From assembly GCF_024741135.1 (NCBI RefSeq), contig NZ_JANSUY010000002.1, positions 248,001 through 312,000 of the forward strand: DNA of 64,000 nt, written 5' to 3'. This DNA comes from Aquiflexum gelatinilyticum (lineage in GTDB: Bacteria; Bacteroidota; Bacteroidia; Cytophagales; Cyclobacteriaceae). A model generated the notes under the pieces. The model saw only the letters and a list, made by a program, of their open reading frames with translations. It was not told the origin of the DNA and ran no database searches. Shown one piece after another: positions 7,877 through 15,615 of this stretch (its first letter is position 1; each line of letters opens with the position of its first letter). The position numbers and the translations under genes were made by a program.

Positions 7877-7915
7877 GGTATACATACTCCGCTGAAATGG
7901 AAGGGTATGTATACC
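7877..7915. promoter_or_regulatory. Perfect 11-nt inverted repeat upstream of the HExxH gene
   Basis: GGTATACATAC (7877-7887) is exactly complementary to GTATGTATACC (7905-7915) across a 17-nt spacer, 45 nt before the next ATG. No T-run follows, so a terminator is less likely than an operator or RNA hairpin. The rest of the 276-nt gap from 7684 shows nothing else clear. Confidence 0.45.
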
Positions 7916-7959
7916 CTTGGTATATATAAGTAAGTTAAAGGGCATTTTAAAAGACGACC

Positions 7960-8733
7960 ATGTTCAACTTTTTTAAATCAAATAAGAAATACGAGCCACT
8001 CGACAAAGAGCTGAGAAAGTACTTCGAGAACAATTTTCTTTGGCTGATGCAGGAGTTTCCTGAACCAAAAATAGAAGAGCGTAGAATCCTGACGCCAACA
8101 ATATCAGACTTTCCAATAAAATGGAATAAAAGCAGAGACAATGCATTTGAAGCCCTTAAAATTATTTGTAGCAATATGGAGCTTGACCCAAATGACATTA
8201 AGGTTGACTTCTATGACAATGGACTAAAAGACATTAACATGGGGACATCTGTGATATTTATTGAATCAGACCCCGAAAATCCAGAAGCCGCAGGATTATA
8301 TCATCATGAAAAAATTGATGGCAAGTACAGTATTTCACTTGACGACGCATTATTAGAAAGCCCCGACAGGTTAATTGCAACAATTGCTCATGAACTTTCT
8401 CATGTAAAATTGCTTGGTGAAAAAAAGCTTGAGCAAAACGATGAAATGCTCACTGACTTTACAACAGTCTTTTTCGGACTTGGTATTTTCAATGCGAATT
8501 GTTCTTTTCAGTTTTATAATCAAACAGACCGTTGGAGTTACAGTAATTTAGGATATTTAAAAATTGACGAATGGGCGTATGCGTTGGCTTTGTTCGCATT
8601 TATTAGACATGAAGATGAACCTCATTGGAAACAGTTTCTAAGCAAGACTGTTAAAAGTGACTTTGAAAAGTGCCTAAAATATATGATTGACAATGAAGAA
8701 GATATCTTCAAATTTGACGATGAAAACCAATGA
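7960..8733 (+). CDS. Uncharacterised protein with HExxH metallopeptidase-like motif
   Basis: This 257-aa protein is not assigned to a named family. Residues around 148-160 read TIAHELSHVKLLGE, the HExxH zinc-binding motif of gluzincin-type metallopeptidases, followed by ML-TDF-TVFFGLGIFNA, where an acidic third ligand could lie. There is no signal peptide, so a cytoplasmic zinc hydrolase or a degenerate relative is suggested. It is A+T-rich and rich in Lys/Asn/Asp codons compared with its neighbours. An attC-like hairpin directly follows its stop, which makes it look like a captured cassette. Activity is unproven and no partner is evident. Confidence 0.7.
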   Translation: MFNFFKSNKKYEPLDKELRKYFENNFLWLMQEFPEPKIEERRILTPTISDFPIKWNKSRDNAFEALKIICSNMELDPNDIKVDFYDNGLKDINMGTSVIFIESDPENPEAAGLYHHEKIDGKYSISLDDALLESPDRLIATIAHELSHVKLLGEKKLEQNDEMLTDFTTVFFGLGIFNANCSFQFYNQTDRWSYSNLGYLKIDEWAYALALFAFIRHEDEPHWKQFLSKTVKSDFEKCLKYMIDNEEDIFKFDDENQ

Positions 8734-8744
8734 AAAAAAACGCC

Positions 8745-8877
8745 ATATAACAGCACCTACCCAAAAGTGGCGGTTCAGTGGTTAAATCATGCTTTGTGCT
8801 TCTATCAAAGTTTGTGCTTGGTTGACAGTGAAGTGCTTCGAAATCGCCACCTTATGGTAGCTGCAAACCGTTAGCTA
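8745..8877. repeat. attC-like imperfect hairpin element
   Basis: Directly after the HExxH gene the two ends are complementary with bulges. GTGGCG (8767-8772) pairs with CGCCAC (8845-8850), CTACC (8757-8761) with GGTAG (8856-8860), and CAG (8751-8753) with CTG (8861-8863) around a 3-nt bulge. The outer ends read ATATAAC (8745-8751) and GTTAGCT (8870-8876), each one base from the integron core consensus RYYYAAC and GTTRRRY. Extrahelical bases and these ends resemble integron attC sites. No integrase gene is in the window, so this would be a solitary site; it could also be another Bacteroidota repeat. Confidence 0.5.
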
Positions 8878-8892
8878 AATTAAAACCAAAAC

Positions 8893-8922
8893 ATGTTAAG
8901 CATTCAGCGATTTGTGTTAAGG
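8893..8922 (+). promoter_or_regulatory. Paired direct repeat (probable AraC-type operator) before the AraC gene
   Basis: ATGTTAAGC (from 8893) and GTGTTAAGG (from 8914) are two copies of one word spaced 21 bp, two helical turns. The second is part of GCGATTTGTGTT (8907-8918), which recurs exactly at 9906-9917 before the dehydrogenase gene. Tandem sites in phase suit an AraC-family dimer and autoregulation. Confidence 0.6.
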
Positions 8923-8940
8923 AATTTCATAAAGCCATGG

Positions 8941-8948
8941 TAGTTTTG
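8941..8948 (+). promoter_or_regulatory. Bacteroidota -7 element for the AraC gene
   Basis: TAGTTTTG matches the Bacteroidota TAnnTTTG element and lies 21 nt before the ATG at 8962. It is 27 bp from the start of the proximal direct repeat, the same distance as in the dehydrogenase promoter. No clear -33 TTG is at standard spacing, as expected for an activator-dependent promoter. Confidence 0.5.
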
Positions 8949-8961
8949 GAAAAAATATAGG

Positions 8962-9870
8962 ATGAGAGAGCATATTATTCATTCAAAATCAATAACTGAA
9001 ATCAGGGCTGTATTTGGCTTGGATAAGCCAACACACCCGTTGATTACCATTCTTGACACCCAAAAACTAGCTTATGGAATGGAAACGGTTGGCAAAAGAT
9101 TTACTTCCGATTTGTACTGCATTGCTCTAAAGGATTCGAGTTGCGGGATTGATTACGGGCGAAATTCTTATGATTTTGATGATGGTGTTTTGATTTTTAC
9201 CGCACCGAAGCAGGTCATTACTGTTAAAAGACCGCAAGCACTAAACGAAGTACAAGGTTGGATGCTTTACTTTCATCCTGACCTTATCAGAAACACTGCC
9301 CTTGGCTCAAAAATTGACGCTTACAACTTCTTTAACTACGAAGTTCACGAAGCATTGCACCTTTCTGAAAATGAACAAAATACGCTCAATCAAATTGTTC
9401 TGCTGATTCAAGATGAAATCAAAGAGCGAATTGACAATCACAGTCAGCAAGTATTAGTTTCGAATATTGAATTGTTACTTAATTACAGCAAGCGATTTTA
9501 CGAAAGACAATTCAATACCCGTGCAGCAAGCCATATTGATATTGTCTCTAAAGTTGAGTTGTTGTTGAAAGATTACTTTTCCGAAAATCAACTTATTGAA
9601 AAAGGACAACCTACTATCCAATATTTGGCAGACCATTGCCATTTATCGGCCAGTTATTTGAGTGACCTTTTGACAAAAGAAACAGGACGTTCTGCAAAAG
9701 ACCACATTAACGATTTCCTTATAGACAAGGCCAAACATTTGCTACTCGGTTCTACCGATTCTATAAGTGGAATAGCCTTTACTTTAGGCTTCAATTACCC
9801 CCATTATTTCGGGAGACTATTCAAACAAAAAACAGGCAAAACGCCACAAGAATACCGTCAATTAAACTAG
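8962..9870 (+). CDS. AraC-family transcriptional regulator
   Basis: This 302-aa cytoplasmic DNA-binding regulator has a C-terminal AraC/XylS domain (about 200-302) with two helix-turn-helix units. The first is in LADHCHLSASYLSDLLTKETGRSAKDHINDFLIDKAKHLL and the second in SISGIAFTLGFNYPHYFGRLFKQKTGKTPQEYR. The N-terminal 190 residues look like a cupin-type sensor with a hydrophobic YCIALKDSSCGIDYGR core, so a small effector is likely. It precedes three short-chain dehydrogenases on the same strand. The same 21-bp-spaced direct repeats lie before it and before the first dehydrogenase, so it very probably controls both itself and that cluster. The effector is unknown. Confidence 0.93.
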   Translation: MREHIIHSKSITEIRAVFGLDKPTHPLITILDTQKLAYGMETVGKRFTSDLYCIALKDSSCGIDYGRNSYDFDDGVLIFTAPKQVITVKRPQALNEVQGWMLYFHPDLIRNTALGSKIDAYNFFNYEVHEALHLSENEQNTLNQIVLLIQDEIKERIDNHSQQVLVSNIELLLNYSKRFYERQFNTRAASHIDIVSKVELLLKDYFSENQLIEKGQPTIQYLADHCHLSASYLSDLLTKETGRSAKDHINDFLIDKAKHLLLGSTDSISGIAFTLGFNYPHYFGRLFKQKTGKTPQEYRQLN

Positions 9871-9912
9871 CATAAAGGGAGCAAAACAGCTTCCTATTTT
9901 TTTCCGCGATTT

Positions 9913-9942
9913 GTGTTTAACCTTCCCCTATTCGTGTTAAGC
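9913..9942 (+). promoter_or_regulatory. Paired direct repeat (probable AraC-type operator) before the SDR cluster
   Basis: GTGTTTAACC (from 9913) and GTGTTAAGCC (from 9934) are spaced 21 bp, exactly as in the pair before the AraC gene. The distal copy carries the shared GCGATTTGTGTT block. This gives four copies of one word in two matched pairs, flanking the regulator gene. Confidence 0.6.
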
Positions 9943-9960
9943 CAACATTCTTATCTGTAG

Positions 9961-9968
9961 GATATTTG
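9961..9968 (+). promoter_or_regulatory. Putative -7 element of the SDR cluster
   Basis: GATATTTG differs by one base from TAnnTTTG and starts 27 bp after the start of the proximal direct repeat, as does TAGTTTTG in the AraC promoter. It is 37 nt before the ATG at 9998. Confidence 0.4.
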
Positions 9969-9997
9969 TTTCATCCAATCTAAAAAAATTGAAAAAG

Positions 9998-10876
9998 ATG
10001 AAACATAAAATTTTAATTACCGGGGCTAGTGGCGCTTTCGGAAGTCTGACCTGTATTCTATTGGCAGAAAACGGACATCAGGTGGTGGGAACAATGCGAT
10101 CGATGCAGGGAAAAAATGAAGCCATCGCCAATGAGCTTAAAGCAAAAGGTGTAGGGGTGGTTGAAATGGATCTGAGCAATGAAGAAAGTGTAAATGCAGG
10201 GGTAAAGTCAGCAATTGAACTGATGGAGGGCTTGGATACAGTTTTCAATAATGCAGGCATAGGTGCAAACGGAATTCTAGAGTGCTTCACAGCCGGAGAC
10301 ATCCAAAAATTGTTTGACGTAAATGTGTTTGGCGTTCAAAGGCTAATGAGAGCTGTTTTGCCACATTTGAGACAACAAGGAAAAGGAACAATTATTCATA
10401 CATCAAGTTGTATCGGTAGAGTAACCACTCCTTTTTTGGCTTCCTATTCTGCCTCAAAATATGCTTTAGAGTCTTTGGCAGAAGGTTATCGAGCAGAACT
10501 TTCAGGATTTGGGATTGAATCTTGCATTGTAGAGCCGGGCGGATTTCCTACGGGTTTTATGAGTGGAATGATCAGCCCAAGCGATACCGATAGAATGAAG
10601 CAGTATGGCGAAATGGCAAGTCTTCCCGAAACCGCTATTAATGGATATGTAGCTTATGTAGAATCCATTCCCGAACAAAGACCTGAACGGGTAGCAGAGG
10701 CCGTATTGCAATTGTTAAATACGCCTTTTGGCGAAAAGCCTTTCAGAACCGTTGTTGATTTTTCAGGCTTAAAACAATCCATTGAAAACTATAACAAAGT
10801 GCTGAGCGAAACCACAAAAGCCATTTATAAAGCCAACGGTGTAGAGGATTTATTAATCTTAAACAAGGAAGTTTAA
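9998..10876 (+). CDS. Short-chain dehydrogenase/reductase (SDR 1)
   Basis: This is a classical cytoplasmic SDR of 292 aa. Its N-terminus MKHKILITGASGAFGSLT contains the cofactor motif TGASGAFG, NNAGIGANG follows near residue 90, and the catalytic pair is YSASK in PFLASYSASKYALESLAEG. An Arg (MRSMQ) after the second strand suggests NADP rather than NAD. The ATG at 9998 is preferred; an in-frame TTG lies three codons upstream. It is the first gene of a three-SDR cluster behind an AraC regulator. The substrate is unknown; the fold does not distinguish ketone, sugar or steroid-like compounds. Confidence 0.9.
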   Translation: MKHKILITGASGAFGSLTCILLAENGHQVVGTMRSMQGKNEAIANELKAKGVGVVEMDLSNEESVNAGVKSAIELMEGLDTVFNNAGIGANGILECFTAGDIQKLFDVNVFGVQRLMRAVLPHLRQQGKGTIIHTSSCIGRVTTPFLASYSASKYALESLAEGYRAELSGFGIESCIVEPGGFPTGFMSGMISPSDTDRMKQYGEMASLPETAINGYVAYVESIPEQRPERVAEAVLQLLNTPFGEKPFRTVVDFSGLKQSIENYNKVLSETTKAIYKANGVEDLLILNKEV

Positions 10877-10899
10877 CCTCACTCCATAAATAAAAAGTC

Positions 10900-11811
10900 A
10901 TGAAAAATCTTAAGAATTACGTATTTATCCTATGCCTGATTCTTGTATCAGGCTTGCATCAAAATGTTGCGCAGGCACAAGATGATTCCAGCGCTGAGCG
11001 TAAAAAAGGCCCTCAAGTAATCATCATCACAGGCACTGCCTCGGGTTTTGGCAAAGCCACTGCAGAGAAATTAGTGGCCAAGGGTCATATCGTTTACGGA
11101 GGCGACATCAATGTTGAAGGCAATGCTTATCTCAATAAAATTGGAGGCCATTCTCTTGAAATGGACGTGACCAATGATTCCCAGGTTCGTGCCGGAATTG
11201 AACGCATCATTTCAGAACAAGGCCGCATCGATGTATTGATCAACAATGCGGGTTATGGTGAATATGCTACTATCGAGAACATAAAAATTGATGACCTCAA
11301 GCATCAGTTTGACGTCAACGTGTTTGGTTATGCCCGTTTGCAACAAGCTGTTCTTCCCTATATGCGTAAGCAACGGTCAGGACGTATCATCATTGTTTCT
11401 TCAGTAATCGGTAAATTCTCACTACCCATGCTCGGTTGGTACGCATCGACCAAACATGCCGTTGAAGGTATGGCAGATGCACTGCGACAAGAAGTGGCAC
11501 CGTTAGGCATTGAAGTAGTAAAAATACAGCCGGGAGCTGCTAATACAGGGTTTGGCGCAACAGCCTTTGCCCGACTTGAGCAGTCCTACATTCCGGATGA
11601 TTACCGTGCAATAATAGATGCCAGCGTTAAATCTTTAGAGAACAATTTCGCATCTGCACCATATGCCGAGGATACCGCAGAAACGATCGTTGATGCTACT
11701 GAATTAGTGAGACCAAAAATCGCTTATATCACGGCAAATGCACATGAAATTGTACGTTTGAGGAAAGAAATGACAGAAGAGGATTTTTACAAGATGTTTT
11801 TAAATAGGTAA
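10900..11811 (+). CDS. SDR oxidoreductase with N-terminal signal peptide (SDR 2)
   Basis: This 303-aa protein starts with a lysine-containing n-region, a hydrophobic stretch YVFILCLILVSGL and an AQAQDD cleavage-like end at about residue 27, so it appears exported. The mature part is a complete SDR with IITGTASGFGKAT, NNAGYGEY and the catalytic YASTK in MLGWYASTKHAVEGMADAL. An exported Rossmann oxidoreductase is unusual because the periplasm lacks free NAD(P); the leader could instead be a membrane anchor, or the protein may carry its cofactor through Tat-independent folding. It is the second gene of the AraC-linked cluster, with 23 nt to SDR 1 and 10 nt to SDR 3. Confidence 0.87.
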   Translation: MKNLKNYVFILCLILVSGLHQNVAQAQDDSSAERKKGPQVIIITGTASGFGKATAEKLVAKGHIVYGGDINVEGNAYLNKIGGHSLEMDVTNDSQVRAGIERIISEQGRIDVLINNAGYGEYATIENIKIDDLKHQFDVNVFGYARLQQAVLPYMRKQRSGRIIIVSSVIGKFSLPMLGWYASTKHAVEGMADALRQEVAPLGIEVVKIQPGAANTGFGATAFARLEQSYIPDDYRAIIDASVKSLENNFASAPYAEDTAETIVDATELVRPKIAYITANAHEIVRLRKEMTEEDFYKMFLNR

Positions 11812-11821
11812 TTTTAAATAA

Positions 11822-12631
11822 ATGAAAAAAACCATATTGATCACAGGGGCAAGCAGTGGAATTGGAAAAGCAACTGCCCGGCATTTTCAAAAACAAGGAT
11901 GGAATGTAATTGCCACCATGCGTTCACCTGAAAGGGAAACAGAACTAAACAATTTGGAAAACGTCCACTTTGAGCGATTGGATGTACTCGATTTAGTATC
12001 CATTGAAACAGCAATCAGCAATGGAATTTCAAAATTCGGAAAAATAGATGCTCTTCTCAACAATGCAGGTTATGGAGCTTACGGACCTTTGGAAACATTC
12101 CCACGAGAAAACATTGTTCGGCAATTTAATACGAATGTGATTGGCTTAATGGATGTTACGAAAGCGATTATTCCACATTTCAGAAAAAACCGGAGTGGTG
12201 TAATTGTGAATATTTCATCAATCGGTGGTCAAATGACATTTGCCTTGGGCTCGCTCTATCACGGGACCAAGTTTGCGGTTGAAGGTATTTCAGAGTCATT
12301 GCACTATGAAATGGCCGCCATTGGAGTAAAAGTTAAGATTATAGAACCTGGATTCATTGCGACTGATTTTGGCGGACGGTCTTTCGACTTTCAAGCGGGA
12401 AGTGTTGAAGACTATCAACCCATCATAAAGGCCTTAATGAAACAATGGCAGGATCCCAATAACACTGTTTCCCCACCAAGTTTGGTTGCAGAAGTAATTT
12501 ACAATTCAGTAACTGATGGAACAAATCAGTTGAGATACAGGGCAGGACAAGATGCTGATTTCTTACTTGACAACCGAAAGAAAATGACAGATGCGGAGTT
12601 TTTTGGAATGATGAACAGTCAATTGGAATAA
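11822..12631 (+). CDS. Short-chain dehydrogenase/reductase (SDR 3)
   Basis: This is a 269-aa cytoplasmic SDR. The start MKKTILITGASSGIGKATARHF has the textbook TGxxxGIG motif, then NNAGYGAYGPLE, then the catalytic Ser in NISSIGGQ and YHGTK in GSLYHGTKFAVEGISESL, with H-G-T in place of the usual SAS. The MRSPERE segment after strand two again favours NADP. It lies 10 nt behind SDR 2, so cotranscription is likely. It resembles SDR 1 and SDR 2 but the three are well diverged. Substrate unknown. Confidence 0.9.
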   Translation: MKKTILITGASSGIGKATARHFQKQGWNVIATMRSPERETELNNLENVHFERLDVLDLVSIETAISNGISKFGKIDALLNNAGYGAYGPLETFPRENIVRQFNTNVIGLMDVTKAIIPHFRKNRSGVIVNISSIGGQMTFALGSLYHGTKFAVEGISESLHYEMAAIGVKVKIIEPGFIATDFGGRSFDFQAGSVEDYQPIIKALMKQWQDPNNTVSPPSLVAEVIYNSVTDGTNQLRYRAGQDADFLLDNRKKMTDAEFFGMMNSQLE

Positions 12632-12931
12632 TAAAAACGGTAGCCAACAGGATGGATAAGTCATAGCGCTTTAGGTGCAAACTTGAACCGCTTTTGCATT
12701 TTAATAAGTATCTTACTTTCCTAAAAGTTAGAGGAGATAAATTAGCTGCTGCTCATACAGCAGACGGTAAGTTTTTCTTTTACCTTAACCGAAATTTAAA
12801 AAGTGAAATTGGCAACCTTATTTCAAGTATGGACTGTGCATGAATTGGGTGAAGGCAAAGACCTGAATCAGCCCTAGTCTATAAAATCACTGAAGTAAAA
12901 ACAATCATTGACCATCAAACCTAAAAAACCC
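12632..12931. other. 300-nt gap with possible decayed coding remnant
   Basis: No intact gene is visible. A frame open from 12667 to a TGA at 12841-12843 reads in part FLKVRGDKLAAAHTADGKF, then FYLNRNLKSEIGNLI. After a frame shift it seems to continue as WTVHELGEGKDLNQP up to a TAG at about 12878. There is no good start codon. It looks like the worn end of a gene, perhaps brought with the SDR cluster; the family is not recognised. Just after 12632 the sequence GGTAGCCAACAGG resembles the edge of a repeat, but no hairpin could be confirmed. Confidence 0.3.
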
Positions 12932-13834
12932 ATGAAAAAAAAGCGAATATTCTTTACAGGTGGATCTGGAAAGGCAGGAAAGCATGTCATCCCTTACTTG
13001 CTTGACCAAGGACATCGGGTCATGAATGTGGACTTGACTCCTTTGAAATATCCCGGGGTGGATAACCTGACGGCGGATATCACTGACTCTGGACAGATGT
13101 TTAATGCCATGAGTTCCTATGCCGCATTGGATGAGTTGGAACCGGGGAATGGCATCCCAAAGTTTGATGCTGTCGTGCATTTTGCTGCGGTGCCCAGGAT
13201 TTTGATCAAGCCTGACAATGAGACTTTCAGGGTCAATACCATTGGGACTTACAATGTGATCGAAGCGGCTGTCAAGTTGGGTATCAAGAAAATCATCATT
13301 GCTTCCTCGGAGACGACCTATGGAATCTGTTTTTCAGATGGGCCGACCGATCCCAAATCACTGCCCTTAGAGGAAGACTATGATGTCGATCCCATGGACA
13401 GCTATGGCTTGTCGAAGGTAGTGAATGAACATACGGCACGCAGTTTTCAGCGTAGGTCGGGGTTTGACATATATGCCCTTCGCATCGGAAATGTCATTGA
13501 GCCCCACGAATACGCAGAACTTTTTCCTCACTATTTCAAAAACCCCGAAGTTCGACGCAGAAATGCCTTCTGCTATATTGATGCGCGTGATTTGGGACAG
13601 ATTGTGGACCTGTGTCTGCAAAAAGATGACTTGGGATTTCAGGTTTTCAATGCCGGCAATGACCACAACGGAGCGATTATCCCAAGCAAAGAATTGGCTG
13701 AAAAGTTCTTTCCCGGTGTGCCCCTCACCCGTGAATTGGGCGAACATGAAGCCTTGTTTTCAAATCGCAAAATCCGTGAAGTCCTTGGATTCCTAGAGGA
13801 ACACAACTGGCGGAAGTATGTGAAAGGGGAATAG
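12932..13834 (+). CDS. NAD-dependent epimerase/dehydratase family protein
   Basis: This 300-aa extended SDR probably acts on a nucleotide sugar or sugar-like substrate. The N-terminus KKKRIFFTGGSGKAGKHVI has the TGGxGxxG-type cofactor loop (TGGSGKAG), VVHFAA follows at about 88, IIIASSETTYG carries the active serine region, and the catalytic YGLSK lies in DPMDSYGLSKVVNEHTARSF. ATG 12932 is chosen because the frame upstream has only a TTG at 12908 and a lysine-rich extension before the Rossmann strand. It is preceded by the remnant gap and followed by a 187-nt gap, so it is probably transcribed alone. The precise substrate cannot be read. Confidence 0.87.
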   Translation: MKKKRIFFTGGSGKAGKHVIPYLLDQGHRVMNVDLTPLKYPGVDNLTADITDSGQMFNAMSSYAALDELEPGNGIPKFDAVVHFAAVPRILIKPDNETFRVNTIGTYNVIEAAVKLGIKKIIIASSETTYGICFSDGPTDPKSLPLEEDYDVDPMDSYGLSKVVNEHTARSFQRRSGFDIYALRIGNVIEPHEYAELFPHYFKNPEVRRRNAFCYIDARDLGQIVDLCLQKDDLGFQVFNAGNDHNGAIIPSKELAEKFFPGVPLTRELGEHEALFSNRKIREVLGFLEEHNWRKYVKGE

Positions 13835-14021
13835 GGTATTAACTAGCATTTTTTAGTAGTCCATTCAGAATCAGCTCTTTCATTTTCAGGAAATGATTAA
13901 CTTTAAAGGAGAGGATCTTACCCAATCTCGGGTAGCTTCCTTCTTCCGGTAGGAGGATTTTTATTTATGCCGGAGAAAGAGATTTTAGTGATTTCAAATT
14001 TCCATTTCAGGTATCGGTCAT

Positions 14022-15488
14022 ATGAAAAGAAGAAAATTCCTTAAAACTTCCATTACTGCAGCCGCATCACTTTCGGCATTTAGCACACGGGCATGGGGTA
14101 AGCAGACAAACCAAAATAGTGGCTTTTTTATCGGCACTCCCGTTTTACCCGAGTATCTGTTTGACAAGGGAATAGCAAATAGCCTCGATGCCATGCAGGA
14201 AATGGCCGGGATTAATACCGTCATGACATTTAGCCATGACCACGTATTTAATCAGTATCAAAAAAATTTCCGACCAAAAACCGATGAAAACGGTAAAGAA
14301 TACACCAACATATGGGGGAAATCTGATCCGGCTTTGTATCCAAACCCAGAAATGGGCAAGCAAGATCCGACAGCCAAATATGCAGGCCGTGATGTTTTGG
14401 ATGAATTATGGGCTGAGGCTGAGCCGAGGAAAATGAAAGTGTATGCCCGCATTCTTGAACCTTATGTCATTACAGGAGCCATACCGGGTTTTGAGGAATT
14501 TGCGGAAGTGGATGTCCATGGCGAAAAAGGGAAAAATGTGTGTTTCAACCATCCAGGTTATATCCGCTATTGGGAAGCCGTAATTGAGGATCTGGTAAAA
14601 GCCCATCCTTACCTTCATGGATTTAAGTTTGGGCAGGAAAGGGCCGGTCCTTTCCTGGCTGCATTGGGAAAAAATACAGCGGGAACCTGCTTTTGTGAGC
14701 ATTGCCTCAAATTGGCTGCTGAAAGAAACATTGGTATAGAAGGCGCAAGGAAGGGACTCATTGAACTCCAAAATTATGGCAACAGCATTAATGCAGGAAA
14801 AAAGCCAATTGACGGTAATTTTACTGCTTTTATGCGCCTCCTATTTCAATATCCAGATATGCTTAAATGGGAGCAATTTTGGATGGATTCCCGGGAAAAC
14901 CAGCGCAAGCGTATATACACACAGATCAAAAATATCAATCCCAACATTCAGGTAGGTTGGCATATTGATCATGGCATGACTTGGGACTTGATGATGCGCG
15001 CCTCTTGGGATTATGGAAAAATGGGACCCTATTCTGATTGGTTGAGCGTGGCTGTTTACTTTGATAGCATGGGGCGCCGATCTCTTGGACATTACCAGCG
15101 CAATTATGAGAAAATTCTGTTTGGTGATGCGGATCAGCGGTATTCCTATCCCATGTACCTGAGCATGTTGGGCTATGACCCGGAGTTGGAACCAACACTT
15201 CATCAGCATCTGGAAAAGGATACTGCATTCAGTTCCGATTATGTTTTCCAAGAATGCAGCAGGGCTGTCAAAAGGGTAAATGGTGAGGCTTTGGTTTATG
15301 CCCGACCAGGATTTGATATGCCTGGATATGATTGTAATGTCTCTCCAAGCCAGGTATATGAAGTAGTGACCAAGGCATTGGAAGCTGGAGTGAATGGACT
15401 TTGGTGTGGCCGTGAATGGGATGAACTCAAGCCTGAAAATGCTGTAGCCTTTGGAAATGCAATAAGGGATTGGGAAAAGAAAAAGTAA
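14022..15488 (+). CDS. Tat-leader protein, probable TIM-barrel glycosidase-like, function unknown
   Basis: This 488-aa protein begins MKRRKFLKTSITAAASLSAF, a twin-arginine leader (RRKFLK) with an alanine-rich h-region. The mature sequence has barrel-like blocks such as GFFIGTPVLPEYLFDKGI, MKVYARILEPYV, HGFKFGQERAGPFLAAL, NIQVGWHIDHGMTWDLM and GVNGLWCGREWDEL, which resemble secreted glycosyl-hydrolase-type TIM barrels. A cysteine cluster TCFCEHC around 227-233 is unusual and may bind metal or form a disulfide. Acidic candidates (GREWDE, GQERAG) are present, but the catalytic pair cannot be assigned. It stands alone between gaps. Export as a folded, cofactor-containing protein is inferred from the leader. 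Confidence 0.72.
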   Translation: MKRRKFLKTSITAAASLSAFSTRAWGKQTNQNSGFFIGTPVLPEYLFDKGIANSLDAMQEMAGINTVMTFSHDHVFNQYQKNFRPKTDENGKEYTNIWGKSDPALYPNPEMGKQDPTAKYAGRDVLDELWAEAEPRKMKVYARILEPYVITGAIPGFEEFAEVDVHGEKGKNVCFNHPGYIRYWEAVIEDLVKAHPYLHGFKFGQERAGPFLAALGKNTAGTCFCEHCLKLAAERNIGIEGARKGLIELQNYGNSINAGKKPIDGNFTAFMRLLFQYPDMLKWEQFWMDSRENQRKRIYTQIKNINPNIQVGWHIDHGMTWDLMMRASWDYGKMGPYSDWLSVAVYFDSMGRRSLGHYQRNYEKILFGDADQRYSYPMYLSMLGYDPELEPTLHQHLEKDTAFSSDYVFQECSRAVKRVNGEALVYARPGFDMPGYDCNVSPSQVYEVVTKALEAGVNGLWCGREWDELKPENAVAFGNAIRDWEKKK

Positions 15489-15615
15489 GAAACAATTAGG
15501 ATTTTATATTCCTATTTGACCTCGTTCAAAAGGGTTTATATTGGAATAATAATAATCAAAATGATTCTTGACAAATCTGTATCCGGTTTTAGATTGATTT
15601 TTCCGATCATTAAAA

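Noticed and set aside
8745..8877. Complete integron
   Set aside because: No integrase, no attI and no second attC are visible in the window; only a single attC-like hairpin is claimed.
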